This document shows positions 10,108 to 19,360 of a stretch of 19,630 nt of DNA, in pieces; position 1 is the stretch's first letter; each line of letters opens with the position of its first letter. The position numbers were made by a program, and so were the translations under genes. Under the pieces are notes generated by a model. The model was not told the DNA's origin. It was given only the letters and a program-made list of their open reading frames with translations, and did no database searches. Origin of the DNA: Kiloniellales bacterium (GTDB lineage: Bacteria; Pseudomonadota; Alphaproteobacteria; Kiloniellales; JAKSDN01); assembly GCA_022360075.1 (NCBI GenBank), contig JAKSDN010001046.1, forward strand, positions 1 to 19,630. The letters are read 5' to 3'.

Positions 10108-11373
10108 TCACAGGTGCTCACGAAACCACTGGCCGATTCGGCCCACGAGGCCGCTCGGCTCCTCCGTCTCCGGCCGGGGCCGTTGCCGTTTGGCCGCCAT
10201 GGCGGCGGCATAGGTGAGCAGGCCCGCGCTGGTCGCGTAGGCCGGCCCCGAGGTGGACTCGGCGAGTCCCTCCACCCGGATCGGCTTGCCGATACGGATC
10301 TGCTTGTCGAGTACGAGGCCGGCGAGCTCGCGCACGCCGGTGAGCTGGCTGGCGCCGCCGGTCAGCACGACGCGCCGGCCGGCGATCTTGTCGAAGCCGC
10401 TGGCCTCCAGGCGCGAGCGCACCAGCTCGAAGGTCTCCTCCAGGCGCGGCTGGATGATGCCGACCAGGAGCGAGCGCGGGACCTGCTGGGGCTGGCCCTC
10501 GTCCTCGCCGACCTGGGGCACCTCGATCAGCTCGCGCTCATCGGCCGTGGTGACCATGGCGTGGCCGTAAAGCGTTTTGATGCGCTCGGCATGGACCAAG
10601 GGCGTCGAGAGGCCGCGGGCGATGTCGTTGGTGACGTGCATGCCGCCGACCCGCAGCACGTCGGTGTAGATCACGCTGCCTTCGAGGAAGACCGCGATCG
10701 TCGTCGTGCCGCCGCCCATGTCGATCAGCGTGACGCCGAGCTCCAGCTCGTCCTCGACCAGCGAGGCGAGTCCCGAGGCGTAGGGCGAGACCACGAGCGC
10801 GGCGGCGTCGAGATGGCTGTGCTCGACGCAGGCGATCAGGTTGCGGATGGCGCCGGCGCCGGCGGTGATGAAGTGCACGCTCACGCCCAGCCGGTCGCCG
10901 TACATGCCGCGCGGATCGCGGATGCCGCGGCTGCCGTCGATGCGGTAGCCGAGCGGGATGGAGTGGATGAGCTGGCGGAGCTGGCCGTTGCTGCCGTCGT
11001 CGGGCTCGCTGCGATGGCCCTGGTCGAGCGCCCGGCGCAGATCGCTGTCGCCGACCGCATGACCGGAAATGGAGACTTCCACGTCGACGGAGGAGGAGCT
11101 CGGGTGGCCGCCGGAGAGATTGACCACCACGCGGTCGATCGTCTCGCCGGCCATCTGCTCGGCCGCGTGCACGGCGCTGGCCACGGCCCCTTGCGTGGCC
11201 TCCATATCGACCACGGTGCCGCCGCGCACGCCGCGGCTGACCTGCTGGCCGATCCCAACCACGTTCGGGCGCTTGCCCTGCTCGAGGCGGGCGACCAGGC
11301 AGCAGACCTTGCTGCTGCCGACGTCGAGCGCGGCGATCAGGCCGTTCTTCGATGGTGCCAGGCCCTGCCTCAT
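10108..11373 (-). CDS. ftsA: Cell division protein FtsA (actin-like Z-ring anchor)
   Basis: FtsA (421 residues) is the actin-fold ATPase that tethers FtsZ filaments to the inner membrane and recruits later division proteins. It shows phosphate loop 1 ALDVGSSK (15-22), the SHS2-type 1C insert (about 85-170, VVVNLSGGH onwards), and phosphate loop 2 LIDMGGGTTTIA (216-227). The adenosine motif VLTGGASQL (336-344) follows. It ends in the amphipathic helix LVGRIGQWFREHL, the membrane-targeting sequence. Length is usual. The ATG at 11373 has only a weak purine stretch (GAGAGACAGG) in front; the in-frame sequence reads straight from it into phosphate loop 1 and no better start is seen. It lies 69 bp after ftsQ and 88 bp before ftsZ, the standard order. 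Confidence 0.97.
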   Translation of the reverse strand: MRQGLAPSKNGLIAALDVGSSKVCCLVARLEQGKRPNVVGIGQQVSRGVRGGTVVDMEATQGAVASAVHAAEQMAGETIDRVVVNLSGGHPSSSSVDVEVSISGHAVGDSDLRRALDQGHRSEPDDGSNGQLRQLIHSIPLGYRIDGSRGIRDPRGMYGDRLGVSVHFITAGAGAIRNLIACVEHSHLDAAALVVSPYASGLASLVEDELELGVTLIDMGGGTTTIAVFLEGSVIYTDVLRVGGMHVTNDIARGLSTPLVHAERIKTLYGHAMVTTADERELIEVPQVGEDEGQPQQVPRSLLVGIIQPRLEETFELVRSRLEASGFDKIAGRRVVLTGGASQLTGVRELAGLVLDKQIRIGKPIRVEGLAESTSGPAYATSAGLLTYAAAMAAKRQRPRPETEEPSGLVGRIGQWFREHL

Positions 11374-11442
11374 CCTGTCTCTCTCGAGCTCCTCTCGCGG
11401 GTCAAGGCGTCTCGATCTCCCCTCTGCTCATCGCCGTCAGGC

Positions 11443-12315
11443 TCAGGTGTCCTTGCCGTCGACGTCCGGCCGCCGGCGTGGGGTGATGCCAGGCAGCGCG
11501 CGGACAATCAGGCGATCGGGCAGACGCAGATCGATCGCCGAGACGTTGCGCTCCAGCACGCCGTGACGGCGCTCGATGTCGGCGAGCTGCGCCCAGGCCG
11601 CGGCCGTGTCGGCTTCGGGAAGATGGACGTCGATGCCGCTCTTCATGCGCAGGTTCCAGCGGCGCTTGCCGACCCGCACCGCGGCCTCGACTTGGGCGCC
11701 CAGGTCTGGCTCGCTGTCGAGCATGCTGAGCAGAGCCTTGGCATGGAGTGGCGCGTCCTCGCCGACCACCAGTGGCAGCCCGGTGAAGGCGGCGGGCTTG
11801 GCCCCGGAAATGATGCCGCCCGCCTGGTCGATGACGGCGTGCGCGCCGTCCCGCTGCCAGATCGCCAGCGGCTCGCGCTCGCTGAGCTCGACGAACACCA
11901 GGCCGGGCAGGCGGCGCTCGACCGTCGCGGTCTTCACCCAGGGCAGGACCTCGAGCCGGACCTTGGCCGCGTGCGGGTCAAAGGCGAGCAGCGGCGTGCC
12001 GCGCTCGACCTGGAGGGCGTCGAGCAGGCGCGCGCGATCGGTGCGCTGGCGGCCGATCACCAAGACATCGTCGACGGCCAGGCCGGCGTCGATCGAGAGG
12101 CTGTAGCCGGCCTCGACGGCGCGCTCGAACTGCAGGCCGAACCAGCCTGACAGGGCGAGCCAGGTGAGGCCGCCGAGCGGTGCCAGAGCCGCCAGGACGA
12201 GCAGGCTCCGGCGGCCGGGCAGCCGCTCCCGCCACGACGTGCGCGCCTTCTTGCCGCGGCCGCGTTTGGCCTTCGGCTTCGAACGCCGCCAGCTATCGAG
12301 GCTCAGCCATCGCAT
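11443..12315 (-). CDS. ftsQ: Cell division protein FtsQ (divisome membrane protein)
   Basis: FtsQ (290 residues) is a bitopic inner-membrane protein linking cytoplasmic and periplasmic divisome parts through FtsB and FtsL. It has a strongly basic cytoplasmic N-terminus (residues 8-36, many Lys and Arg), one membrane helix (about 37-57, LLVLAALAPLGGLTWLAL), and a POTRA domain (about 78-149). The POTRA contains LLDALQVERGTPLLAFD and LPWVKTATVERRLP. A beta domain to about 275 follows, including VIDQAGGII and GLPLVVGEDA. The short polar tail ends DVDGKDT. Sequence conservation in FtsQ is low, so identity also rests on position between ddl and ftsA. The ATG at 12315 overlaps the ddl end by 13 bp and has GGAG 8 nt upstream, so translation is probably coupled to ddl. 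Confidence 0.93.
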   Translation of the reverse strand: MRWLSLDSWRRSKPKAKRGRGKKARTSWRERLPGRRSLLVLAALAPLGGLTWLALSGWFGLQFERAVEAGYSLSIDAGLAVDDVLVIGRQRTDRARLLDALQVERGTPLLAFDPHAAKVRLEVLPWVKTATVERRLPGLVFVELSEREPLAIWQRDGAHAVIDQAGGIISGAKPAAFTGLPLVVGEDAPLHAKALLSMLDSEPDLGAQVEAAVRVGKRRWNLRMKSGIDVHLPEADTAAAWAQLADIERRHGVLERNVSAIDLRLPDRLIVRALPGITPRRRPDVDGKDT

Positions 12316-13223
12316 CGGGCGTTCTCCACCATCCAGGCGCAAAGCTCGGGGAACGACATGTCCAGGTGCGCGGCCTGCTCCGGGACCAGGCTGAGCGGCG
12401 TCATGCCCGGCTGGGTGTTGATCTCCAGCAGGTAGAGCTTGCCGGGCTCGCCTTCGGTGTCGTCGTAGCGGAAGTCGGCGCGGCTGACCCCGCGGCAGCC
12501 CAGGGCCTGGTGGGCCGCGAGCGCCATCTCCAGCGCCTGCGCGTAGATCGTCTCGTGGACCGGCGCGGGAATCAGGTGATCGGCGCAGCCTTCGGTGTAC
12601 TTGGCCTCGTAGTCGTAGAAGCCGACGCGCGGCCGGATCTCGGTGACGGCGAGCGCCCGCTCGCCCATCACCGCGACGGTCAGTTCGCGGCCGGGCACGA
12701 AGCGCTCGATCAGGACGTACTCGCCGAACTGCCAGGTCGCCTCGGCGAAGGGCGGCTCGTTCGTGCCCTCGGTGACGATCTTGACCCCGACGCTCGAGCC
12801 CTCGTTGAGCGGCTTGATCACGAAGGGCCGGGCGATGACCTCGCCGCGGCTCAGGGTCTCGCGGTCGACAATCATGCCGTCGGGACAGGTCAAGCCGGCC
12901 GCGGTGAAGAGGCTCTTGGCCATCGGCTTGTCCATGGCGAGCGCCGAGGCCAGCACGCCGGAATGGGTGTAGGGGATCTTCATCAGCTCGAGCACGCCCT
13001 GGACGCAGCCGTCCTCGCCCCAGCGGCCGTGCAGGGCGTTGAAGATCGCATCGGGGGCGGGCGTCAGCGCGGCGACGAGCTGGCCCAGGTCCGGGCCGAC
13101 GTCGATCTCGCTCACACCGTAGCCGGCCTCGCGCAAGGCGGCGGCGCACTCGCGCCCGCTGACCAGCGAGACTTCCCGCTCGGCCGACGTGCCACCCATC
13201 AGCAAGGCCACCTGTTTGCTCAC
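12303..13223 (-). CDS. ddl: D-alanine--D-alanine ligase
   Basis: Ddl (306 residues) is an ATP-grasp enzyme making the D-Ala-D-Ala dipeptide that MurF adds to the peptidoglycan stem. The N-terminus has [11 protein letters not shown] with the substrate Glu15, and [12 protein letters not shown] follows (about 61-72). The ATP-grasp part has [15 protein letters not shown] (about 133-147) with the lysine and flexible loop, and [15 protein letters not shown] (265-279) with the magnesium ligands Glu267 and Asn269. The length equals E. coli DdlB. The start is a GTG at 13223: AAGGA lies 6 nt upstream, and the GTGA overlap of 4 bp with the murB stop matches the style of the cluster. An ATG at 13283 in frame would lie well inside murB and add an Arg-rich leader. 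The downstream end overlaps ftsQ by 13 bp. Confidence 0.97.
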   Translation of the reverse strand: MSKQVALLMGGTSAEREVSLVSGRECAAALREAGYGVSEIDVGPDLGQLVAALTPAPDAIFNALHGRWGEDGCVQGVLELMKIPYTHSGVLASALAMDKPMAKSLFTAAGLTCPDGMIVDRETLSRGEVIARPFVIKPLNEGSSVGVKIVTEGTNEPPFAEATWQFGEYVLIERFVPGRELTVAVMGERALAVTEIRPRVGFYDYEAKYTEGCADHLIPAPVHETIYAQALEMALAAHQALGCRGVSRADFRYDDTEGEPGKLYLLEINTQPGMTPLSLVPEQAAHLDMSFPELCAWMVENARCDG

Positions 13224-14188
13224 GCGCTGTCCTTCGGTTGTGTCGTGCCGTCGGCGGCGAAGCCGATTCGGCGGATCTCCCACTGCAGCGTCACACCGCT
13301 TGCTTGGCGCACGCGCTTGCGGACCTCCTCGCCGAGCAACTCGAGGTCTGCGGCCGTCGCGTTGCCGGTGTTGATCAGGAAGTTGCAGTGCTGCTCCGAG
13401 ACTTGGGCGCCGCCGCGTCGCAAGCCGCGGCAGCCGGCCCGGTCGATCAGTTCCCAGGCCTTGGCGCCGCCTGCCTCCTCGGGCGGCGGGTTCTTGAAGG
13501 TCGAGCCGCCGGTGCGGCTGCGGATCGGCTGGCTGTCGCAGCGCGACTTCTGCACCTCGGCCATGCGCCGGGCGATCACGGTGGGATCGCCGCGCAGGCC
13601 GCGCAGGCCGGCGCGCAGGAAGATCCAGTCCTCGGGCAGGTCGCAGCGCCGGTAGGACAGCGCCATCTCGGCCGGTTGCAGCCGGTGCAGCCGGCCGCTG
13701 GGCTCGACCGCCTCCGCCCAGCGCAAGACGTCGTTGATCTCGGTGCCGTAGGCGCCGGCGTTCATGCGCAGCGCGCCGCCGATCGTGCCGGGCACGCCGT
13801 AGAGGAACTCGAGGCCGCCGAGGCTCGCGAGCTTGGCGGCGGTCGCCACGTTGCGGTCGAGCGCAGAGGTACCGCAGACGATCTCGGTGCCCTGCACCTC
13901 GATCTCGGCGAATCCGCGGCCCAGGCGCAGCACGACGCCCGGCACGCCGCCGTCGCGCACCAAGAGGTTCGAGCCTACGCCGATCACCGTGACCGGGATA
14001 TCGGCGGGCTTGGCCTTGAGGAAGGCGATCAGGTCGTCGCGGTCGGCAGGCCGGAAGCTCACCTCGGCCGGTCCGCCCACGCGGAACCAGGTGATGCCGG
14101 AAAGCGGCGCGTTCTCGGTATAGCGGCCGCGCACGGGCGGCAGGCGATCGATCAGGTTGCTGCGTGGCGTTCTAGGCTTCACCATCAT
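13220..14188 (-). CDS. murB: UDP-N-acetylenolpyruvoylglucosamine reductase MurB
   Basis: MurB (322 residues) is the FAD- and NADPH-dependent reductase completing UDP-MurNAc in the cytoplasm. FAD-domain motifs include [10 protein letters not shown] (33-42), [14 protein letters not shown] (68-81) and the long [20 protein letters not shown] (128-147). The substrate domain shows SYRRC and GGSTFKNP, with the proton-donor Ser229, and the end carries EIRRIG with the conserved Glu304. Insertions are few, consistent with the compact type II form. The ATG at 14188 overlaps the murC stop as ATGA and has GGAG 7 nt upstream; an ATG directly after it (14185) is an alternative one residue shorter. The 3' end overlaps the ddl start by 4 bp. 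Confidence 0.97.
   Translation of the reverse strand: MMVKPRTPRSNLIDRLPPVRGRYTENAPLSGITWFRVGGPAEVSFRPADRDDLIAFLKAKPADIPVTVIGVGSNLLVRDGGVPGVVLRLGRGFAEIEVQGTEIVCGTSALDRNVATAAKLASLGGLEFLYGVPGTIGGALRMNAGAYGTEINDVLRWAEAVEPSGRLHRLQPAEMALSYRRCDLPEDWIFLRAGLRGLRGDPTVIARRMAEVQKSRCDSQPIRSRTGGSTFKNPPPEEAGGAKAWELIDRAGCRGLRRGGAQVSEQHCNFLINTGNATAADLELLGEEVRKRVRQASGVTLQWEIRRIGFAADGTTQPKDSA
13230..13234 (-). promoter_or_regulatory. Ribosome binding site of ddl
   Basis: AAGGA on the minus strand ends 6 nt before the GTG at 13223. It identifies the non-ATG start of ddl, inside the last codons of murB. Confidence 0.7.
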
Positions 14189-15639
14189 CGTCCAGCTCCC
14201 GCACGTTTGGGTCCGGTTCTGTCCGTCCCGCCGTCGATCAGCGCGGCGAGGGCGTCGGGCAGGGCATGCGCCCAGGCGGTGATGTTCCCGGCACCCAGGC
14301 AGACCACGAGGTCGCCGGGCGCGGCCTGCTCGAGTACCAGGGCGGCCAGCGCCTCCGGCTCGGGCAGCGGCGTGACATGGCGGTGGCCGCGGTCGCGCAG
14401 GCCGGCCACCAGGTCGTCGCGGCTGGCGCCCTCGATCGGGCTCTCGCCGGCCGCATAGACTTCCGCGACGATCACCTGGTCGGCGTCGTTGAAGCAGGTG
14501 CAGAAGTCCTCGAAGAGGTTGGAGAGCCGCGTGTAGCGATGCGGCTGCACGACGGCGATCACCTTGCCGTCGGTGCCCTGACGGGCCGCCTTGAGCACCG
14601 CGGCGATCTCGACCGGGTGGTGGCCGTAGTCGTCGATCACCGTGATGCCGCCGGCCTCGCCGGTCTTGGTGAAGCGCCGCTTGACGCCGCTGAAGCCGGC
14701 GAGGGACTGGCGGATCACCGCGTCCTCGATGCCCATCTCCTCGGCCACCGCGATGGCGGCCATGGCGTTCAGCACGTTGTGTTCGCCGAGCATCGGCAGG
14801 ACCAGGCCCTCGATCGTGCGCGGGCCGCCGCCGCCCCGGCTCTCGCGCACCACGTCGAAGCGCAGCGAACCGTTGATCGGCTCGATCCCCGCCAGGCGGA
14901 GGTCGGCCTGCGTCGAGGTGCCGTAGGTGACGATGCGGCGGTCCTGGATCCGGCCGATCAGGGCCTGGACCGCGGGGTGGTCGATGCAGAGCACGGCGAC
15001 GCCGTAGAAGGGGATGTTCTCGACGAAGGTCTCGAAGGCGTCGTGCAGTGCCTCGACCGAGCCGTAGAACTCCATGTGCTCGGGGTCCATGTTGGTGACC
15101 ACGGCGATCGTCGAGGGCAGCTTGACGAAGGTGCCGTCGCTCTCGTCGGCCTCGACCACCATCCAGTCGCCGGCGCCGAGCCGCGCGTTGGTGCCGTAGG
15201 CGTTGATGATGCCGCCGTTGATCACGGTCGGGTCGAGCTTGGCGCCGTCGAGGATCGTGGCGACCAGCGAGGTCGTCGTCGTCTTGCCGTGGGTGCCGCC
15301 GACCGCGATCGACCATTTCAGCCGCATCAGCTCGGCCAGCATCTCGGCGCGCCGGACGACCGGCAGGAAGCGCTCGCGTGCGCGGACCACCTCGGGGTTG
15401 TCGGGCTTGATCGCCGAGGAGACCACGACCACCTGGGCGTTCTCGACGTTCTCGGCGCGCTGTCCGACCATGACCGCGATGCCGAGGCTGCGCAGGCGCT
15501 GGACGTTGGCGTTCTCGGCCAGATCGCTGCCCTGCACCTGGTAGCCGAGGTTGTGCAGGATCTCGGCGATGCCGGACATGCCGATGCCGCCGATGCCGGT
15601 GAAGTGGATGATGCCGAGGTCGAGGGGCAGCGTTCTCAT
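14185..15639 (-). CDS. murC: UDP-N-acetylmuramate--L-alanine ligase MurC
   Basis: MurC (484 residues) adds the first amino acid, L-alanine, to UDP-MurNAc using ATP in the cytoplasm. The Rossmann-type N-terminal domain starts with [15 protein letters not shown] (12-26), which binds the UDP part. The central ATPase domain has the Mur ligase P-loop [10 protein letters not shown] (114-123), EADESDGTF (163-171) and [11 protein letters not shown] (183-193). The C-terminal domain has [11 protein letters not shown] (335-345) and QPHRYTR (365-371), both typical of MurC rather than other Mur ligases. Length is usual. The ATG at 15639 has AAGGAGG 7 nt upstream (15647-15653), the strongest ribosome site of the cluster, and overlaps the murG stop as ATGA. 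Confidence 0.98.
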   Translation of the reverse strand: MRTLPLDLGIIHFTGIGGIGMSGIAEILHNLGYQVQGSDLAENANVQRLRSLGIAVMVGQRAENVENAQVVVVSSAIKPDNPEVVRARERFLPVVRRAEMLAELMRLKWSIAVGGTHGKTTTTSLVATILDGAKLDPTVINGGIINAYGTNARLGAGDWMVVEADESDGTFVKLPSTIAVVTNMDPEHMEFYGSVEALHDAFETFVENIPFYGVAVLCIDHPAVQALIGRIQDRRIVTYGTSTQADLRLAGIEPINGSLRFDVVRESRGGGGPRTIEGLVLPMLGEHNVLNAMAAIAVAEEMGIEDAVIRQSLAGFSGVKRRFTKTGEAGGITVIDDYGHHPVEIAAVLKAARQGTDGKVIAVVQPHRYTRLSNLFEDFCTCFNDADQVIVAEVYAAGESPIEGASRDDLVAGLRDRGHRHVTPLPEPEALAALVLEQAAPGDLVVCLGAGNITAWAHALPDALAALIDGGTDRTGPKRAGAGR

Positions 15640-16799
15640 GCCGCGGCCTCCTTGCGTCCCCGCTCGTCCCGGCTTTCGTCGTCGGCGCCGCCGTTGTCGT
15701 CGGCCTCTCGGGTCACGAGGTCGGCCAGGCGCGCCGTCGCATCGCCCTGCGAGAGCGCGCGGGCGCAGCCGGCGGCGCGGGCCAGCAGCGTCGGAGTGGA
15801 GAGCAGCGACAGCAGGCGCTCGCCGAGGGCTTCGGGCGTCAGGGCCGACTGCGGCATGACCCAGCCGCCGCCGGCCTTGGCCATGGCCTGCGCGTTGGCG
15901 CTCTGGTGGTCGTCGGTCGCGAAGGGATAGGGCACCAGGATCGCCGGACGGCCGGCCGCGGCCAGCTCCGCCAGGGTCGAGGCGCCGGAGCGGCAGATCA
16001 GCAGATGGGCGGCGGCCAGGCGCTCGGGCACGTCGTCGAAGAAGGGGGCGAGCTCCGCCTCGATGCCGCAGTCCCGGTACTCCGCCTCGACCTCGCCCAG
16101 GTCGCGGCTACGCACCTGCTGGCTCACCGAGAGGCGGGCGCGCAAGGCTTCCGGCAGGGTGCAGAGCGCGGCCGGGATCACGCCGTTGAACACCCGGGCG
16201 CCCTGGCTGCCGCCGGTCACCAGCAGGCGCAAGGAATCGTTGTCGCCGGGCACCGCGAAGGGCCGCCGGCTGAGCGCCGAGATGGCCGCTCGCACGGGAT
16301 TGCCGGTCAGCCGGGTCTGAGCGCGCGGGTTACGGCCCAGGCCCTCGACGGTCTCGAAAGAGGTGGCGATCACGTCGGCGCGGCCGGCGAGCAGGCGGTT
16401 GGCCCGGCCGAGGACCGCGTTCTGCTCGTGCAGAATCACGCGCAGACCCAGGCGGGAGGCGGCCAGGACGGTCGGCACGGAAGCGTAGCCGCCAAAGCCG
16501 ACGACGCTGTCCGCGCCGATCGTCTTCAGCAGGCCGCGCGCCTGGAAGTAGCCGTGGGCGAGGCTGATGCCGCTGCCGATCTTCTTGGCCAGGCTGCCGC
16601 CGGCGATGCCGCCGGCGCTGATCCGGTGCGTGGCGACCTGCGGCAGCTCGGGGCCGAAGCCGGCGCCGCGCCGATCGGTGATCAGGGCGACTTCGAGGCC
16701 GCGGCCGAGCAACTCGCGGGCCAGCGCCTGGGCCGGGAACATATGACCGCCGGTGCCCCCGGCGGCGAGCACGATCCGGCGCGGCGTCCCGGCGCTCAC
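15636..16799 (-). CDS. murG: MurG N-acetylglucosaminyltransferase (lipid I to lipid II)
   Basis: MurG (387 residues) transfers GlcNAc from UDP-GlcNAc to lipid I on the inner face of the cytoplasmic membrane. Both GT-B domains are recognisable. The N-terminal one has the first glycine loop [10 protein letters not shown] (14-23), GFGGYAS (101-107) and [12 protein letters not shown] (124-135). The C-terminal one has GGSQGA (196-201), [11 protein letters not shown] (269-279) and [11 protein letters not shown] (289-299). A charged tail from about residue 366 (many Asp, Glu, Arg) goes beyond the usual end at about 355-365. The start is a GTG at 16799 overlapping the ftsW stop as GTGA, with GGAG 7 nt upstream; further upstream the frame lies inside ftsW and is not MurG-like. 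The 3' end overlaps murC by 4 bp. Confidence 0.97.
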   Translation of the reverse strand: MSAGTPRRIVLAAGGTGGHMFPAQALARELLGRGLEVALITDRRGAGFGPELPQVATHRISAGGIAGGSLAKKIGSGISLAHGYFQARGLLKTIGADSVVGFGGYASVPTVLAASRLGLRVILHEQNAVLGRANRLLAGRADVIATSFETVEGLGRNPRAQTRLTGNPVRAAISALSRRPFAVPGDNDSLRLLVTGGSQGARVFNGVIPAALCTLPEALRARLSVSQQVRSRDLGEVEAEYRDCGIEAELAPFFDDVPERLAAAHLLICRSGASTLAELAAAGRPAILVPYPFATDDHQSANAQAMAKAGGGWVMPQSALTPEALGERLLSLLSTPTLLARAAGCARALSQGDATARLADLVTREADDNGGADDESRDERGRKEAAA

Positions 16800-17920
16800 A
16801 GCAGGTCTCCCGGGCCGCTGCGACGGCGGGTCAGGGCCAAGACCATGCCCATGCCGAGCGACAGCGCGAGCAGCGAAGAGCCGCCGTAACTGATGAAGGG
16901 CAGCGTCATGCCCTTGGTCGGCATGAGGTGCAGGGTCGAGGCCATGTTGATCAGGGCCTGCAGGCCGAACTGCGCCAGCAGACCGGCGCCGGCGAGCAGC
17001 GCGAAGAGGTTGTTGTCCTGCAGCACGCGCGCGAAGCCGCGCAGCACGACGAAGGCGAAGAGCAGGAGGATCAGCAGGCAGGCCAGCATGCCGAACTCCT
17101 CGCCGGCCACGGCGAAGATGAAATCCGAATGGGAGTCGGGCAGATGCGCCTTGATCGTGCCTTCGCCCGGGCCGCGGCCGAGCAGGCCGCCGTTGCCGAA
17201 GGCCTCGAGCGATCGATCGATCTGGTAGCGGTCGCCGGCGGCCGGGTCGAAGAAGCTGTCGATCCGGGCGGTGACATGGGGCAGCGTGAAGTAGGCCGCG
17301 AAGAGCCCCGCCAGTCCGGAGAGCGCGAAGCCCGCCACCAGCATCAACGGCAGGCCAGCCAGGAAGAACTGGAAGCCCCAGACCGCGGTCAGGACGAAGG
17401 CCTGGCCGACGTCGGGCTGGAGCAGCAGCAGGCCGGCGCAGAGCGCCCACAGCACGGTCGCCACCGGCACCGCGGGCGTGCTCTCCTTGTCCTTGCTGAG
17501 CGCGAAGAGCCAGGCCGTCACCACGACGAAGCAGGGCTTGAGGAACTCGGACGGCTGGATCGAGAAGCCGGCGAGGGCGATCCAGCGCTGGGCGCCCTTG
17601 ATCTCCGCGCCGATGAACAGCGTCACCAGGCAGAGCGCCAGCGCCGCCAGCAGCCCGAAGAAGGCCAGCCGGCGCAAAGCCCTGGGGCTCATCAGCGAGA
17701 CGGCGACGAGCAGGAAAAGCGCGGCCGGCATGAGGAGCAACTGCCGCCGGGCCAGGTGGAAGCTGTCGAGCCCGATGCGACCGCCCGCTGCCGGCGAGGC
17801 GGCGAGCAGGAGCACCGCGCCGAGCGCCATCAGCGCGACCAAGGCGGCGAGGGTCCAACGGTCGACCGTCCACCACCAGCGGCCGAATTCGCTTCTGTCG
17901 GTGCGGGCGATGGTGATCAT
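16796..17920 (-). CDS. ftsW: FtsW, SEDS-family septal peptidoglycan polymerase
   Basis: FtsW (374 residues) is a polytopic inner-membrane glycosyltransferase that polymerises lipid II at the septum together with the transpeptidase FtsI. About ten hydrophobic helices can be seen. SEDS signatures present are GAQRWIALAGFSIQPSEFLKP-type sequence (109-129), LLQPDVGQAF (166-175) with the Asp implicated in catalysis, PDSHSDFIFAVAGEEFG (261-277) and LPFISYGGSSL (340-350). Position beside murD and murG favours FtsW over the elongation homologue RodA. The ATG at 17920 overlaps the murD stop as ATGA. There is only a distant G-run upstream and no good Shine-Dalgarno, so translation is probably coupled to murD. 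The 3' end overlaps murG by 4 bp. Confidence 0.97.
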   Translation of the reverse strand: MITIARTDRSEFGRWWWTVDRWTLAALVALMALGAVLLLAASPAAGGRIGLDSFHLARRQLLLMPAALFLLVAVSLMSPRALRRLAFFGLLAALALCLVTLFIGAEIKGAQRWIALAGFSIQPSEFLKPCFVVVTAWLFALSKDKESTPAVPVATVLWALCAGLLLLQPDVGQAFVLTAVWGFQFFLAGLPLMLVAGFALSGLAGLFAAYFTLPHVTARIDSFFDPAAGDRYQIDRSLEAFGNGGLLGRGPGEGTIKAHLPDSHSDFIFAVAGEEFGMLACLLILLLFAFVVLRGFARVLQDNNLFALLAGAGLLAQFGLQALINMASTLHLMPTKGMTLPFISYGGSSLLALSLGMGMVLALTRRRSGPGDLL

Positions 17921-19347
17921 TGCGGCAAGGCCCCCCCGGCCAGGGGAACACCGGCCTCGATCTCGCTGCGGGTCCCCGGCAGGGCCTGCACCAGCGCGCG
18001 GAAGGACTCGCCGCGTGCTTCGAAGCTCGCGAACTGATCGAAGGAGGCGCAAGCCGGCGAGAGCAGCACGACCGCACCCGGCTTCGCCTCGGCGCCGACC
18101 AGGGCATGGGCCTCGGCGACGGCGGTCTCGAGATCGCCGCAGAGCGTGACCGGCAAACGTCCCTCGAGCGCGGCGGCGAACGGCGCTGCCGCCTCGCCGA
18201 TCAGGAAGGCGTGGACGATCCGGCCGAAGAAGGGCTCGAGTCCCTCGAGGCCGCCTTCCTTGGCCCGGCCACCGGCGATCCAGTAGACCGCCTCGTAGCA
18301 GGCCAGCGCCTTGCTCGCGGCGTCGGCGTTGGTCGCCTTGGAATCGTTGATGTAGGCCACTTCGTCGATGACGGCGATCAGCTCCTGGCGATGCGGCAGG
18401 CCGGGGAAGCTGCGCATGCAGGCGGTGATCACCGGCGGGTCGATCTCGCGGGCCCGGCAGGCGGCATAGGCGGCCGCGGCGTTCTGCCAGTTGTGCCGGC
18501 CGGGCAGGCTCGGGATCTCGCGCAGGTCGATCGCCGGCACCGCGCCGCCGCCGCTGTCGTCGACCAGGACCCCGTCGCGCACGTAGATGCCGCCGGCCGC
18601 GACCTCGCTGCCGGAAATCGGGATCACGCGCTGCTCGTCGGCGGCGCTGAGCTCTTGCCAGATGCCGCGGGTGGTCGCGTCGTCGATGCCGATCACCGCC
18701 GTGCGCGGCTTGGTCTGGCGATGAAAGATCCGGCGCTTGGCCTCGACGTAGCCCTCGAAGCCGCCGTGGCGGTCCAGATGGTCCGGTGTGACGTTGAGCA
18801 GTACGGCCACGTCGAAGGTGATCGAGAAGGTCAGCTCGAGCTGATAGCTCGACATCTCGAGGACGTAGAGCCCGCCGAGGTCCAAGGGCTCCAGGGCGAG
18901 CGCGGGCTGACCGAGGTTGCCGCCGGTCTGTACCTCGCGGCCCGCGCTCTCGACGATGTGGCCGATCAGGGCGGTGGTGGTCGACTTGCCGTTGGTGCCG
19001 GTGACCCCGAGGTAGTCGGCGTTGCGCTGGGCGCGAGCCAGAAGCTCGATGTCGCCGATGATCTCGCAACCCTGCTCGCGCGCCAGCCGGGCCACGGGGT
19101 GGGGCGCCGGGTGCGTGTGGGGTATGCCCGGAGAGATCACCAGCGTGGTCAGCTCCTGCCAGTTGCAGGTCGCCAGATCGACCAGGGGAATGCCCTCGGC
19201 CCGGGCCTTGGCGCGGACGTCCTCGTTGTCGTCCCGGGCCCAGACATCGGCGCCGCTGGCTTGCAGCACCTTGGCGGCGACCAGGCCCGACTTGCCGAGG
19301 CCGAGCACCGCGACCGGCAGGCCATTGAAGTAGAAGAGATCGATCAC
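17917..19347 (-). CDS. murD: UDP-N-acetylmuramoyl-L-alanine--D-glutamate ligase MurD
   Basis: MurD (476 residues) adds D-glutamate to UDP-MurNAc-L-Ala with ATP in the cytoplasm. The N-terminal domain shows VAVLGLGKSG (12-21) and VISPGIP (70-76). The ATPase domain has GVTGTNGKSTTTAL (114-127), the EMSSYQLE loop (164-171) and NVTPDHLDRHG (185-195). The C-terminal part has LPGRHNWQNAAAA (281-293), YINDSKATNADA (332-343) and IAGGRAKEGG (357-366), all characteristic of MurD. It is somewhat longer than E. coli MurD at 438 residues. The start is a GTG at 19347, with a GAGGGGA purine run some 8-9 nt upstream. It begins 13 bp after the mraY stop and overlaps ftsW by 4 bp. Confidence 0.97.
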   Translation of the reverse strand: MIDLFYFNGLPVAVLGLGKSGLVAAKVLQASGADVWARDDNEDVRAKARAEGIPLVDLATCNWQELTTLVISPGIPHTHPAPHPVARLAREQGCEIIGDIELLARAQRNADYLGVTGTNGKSTTTALIGHIVESAGREVQTGGNLGQPALALEPLDLGGLYVLEMSSYQLELTFSITFDVAVLLNVTPDHLDRHGGFEGYVEAKRRIFHRQTKPRTAVIGIDDATTRGIWQELSAADEQRVIPISGSEVAAGGIYVRDGVLVDDSGGGAVPAIDLREIPSLPGRHNWQNAAAAYAACRAREIDPPVITACMRSFPGLPHRQELIAVIDEVAYINDSKATNADAASKALACYEAVYWIAGGRAKEGGLEGLEPFFGRIVHAFLIGEAAAPFAAALEGRLPVTLCGDLETAVAEAHALVGAEAKPGAVVLLSPACASFDQFASFEARGESFRALVQALPGTRSEIEAGVPLAGGALPQ

Positions 19348-19360
19348 CGCCGTGTTCCCC

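Noticed and set aside
14189..15316. Extension of the murB frame upstream to 698 residues, and likewise the frames upstream of ftsQ, murG and ftsW
   Set aside because: These extensions are out-of-frame readings of the preceding mur genes; ATGA or GTGA overlaps (or the 13-bp overlap for ftsQ) with proper ribosome sites, or coupling, define the real starts.
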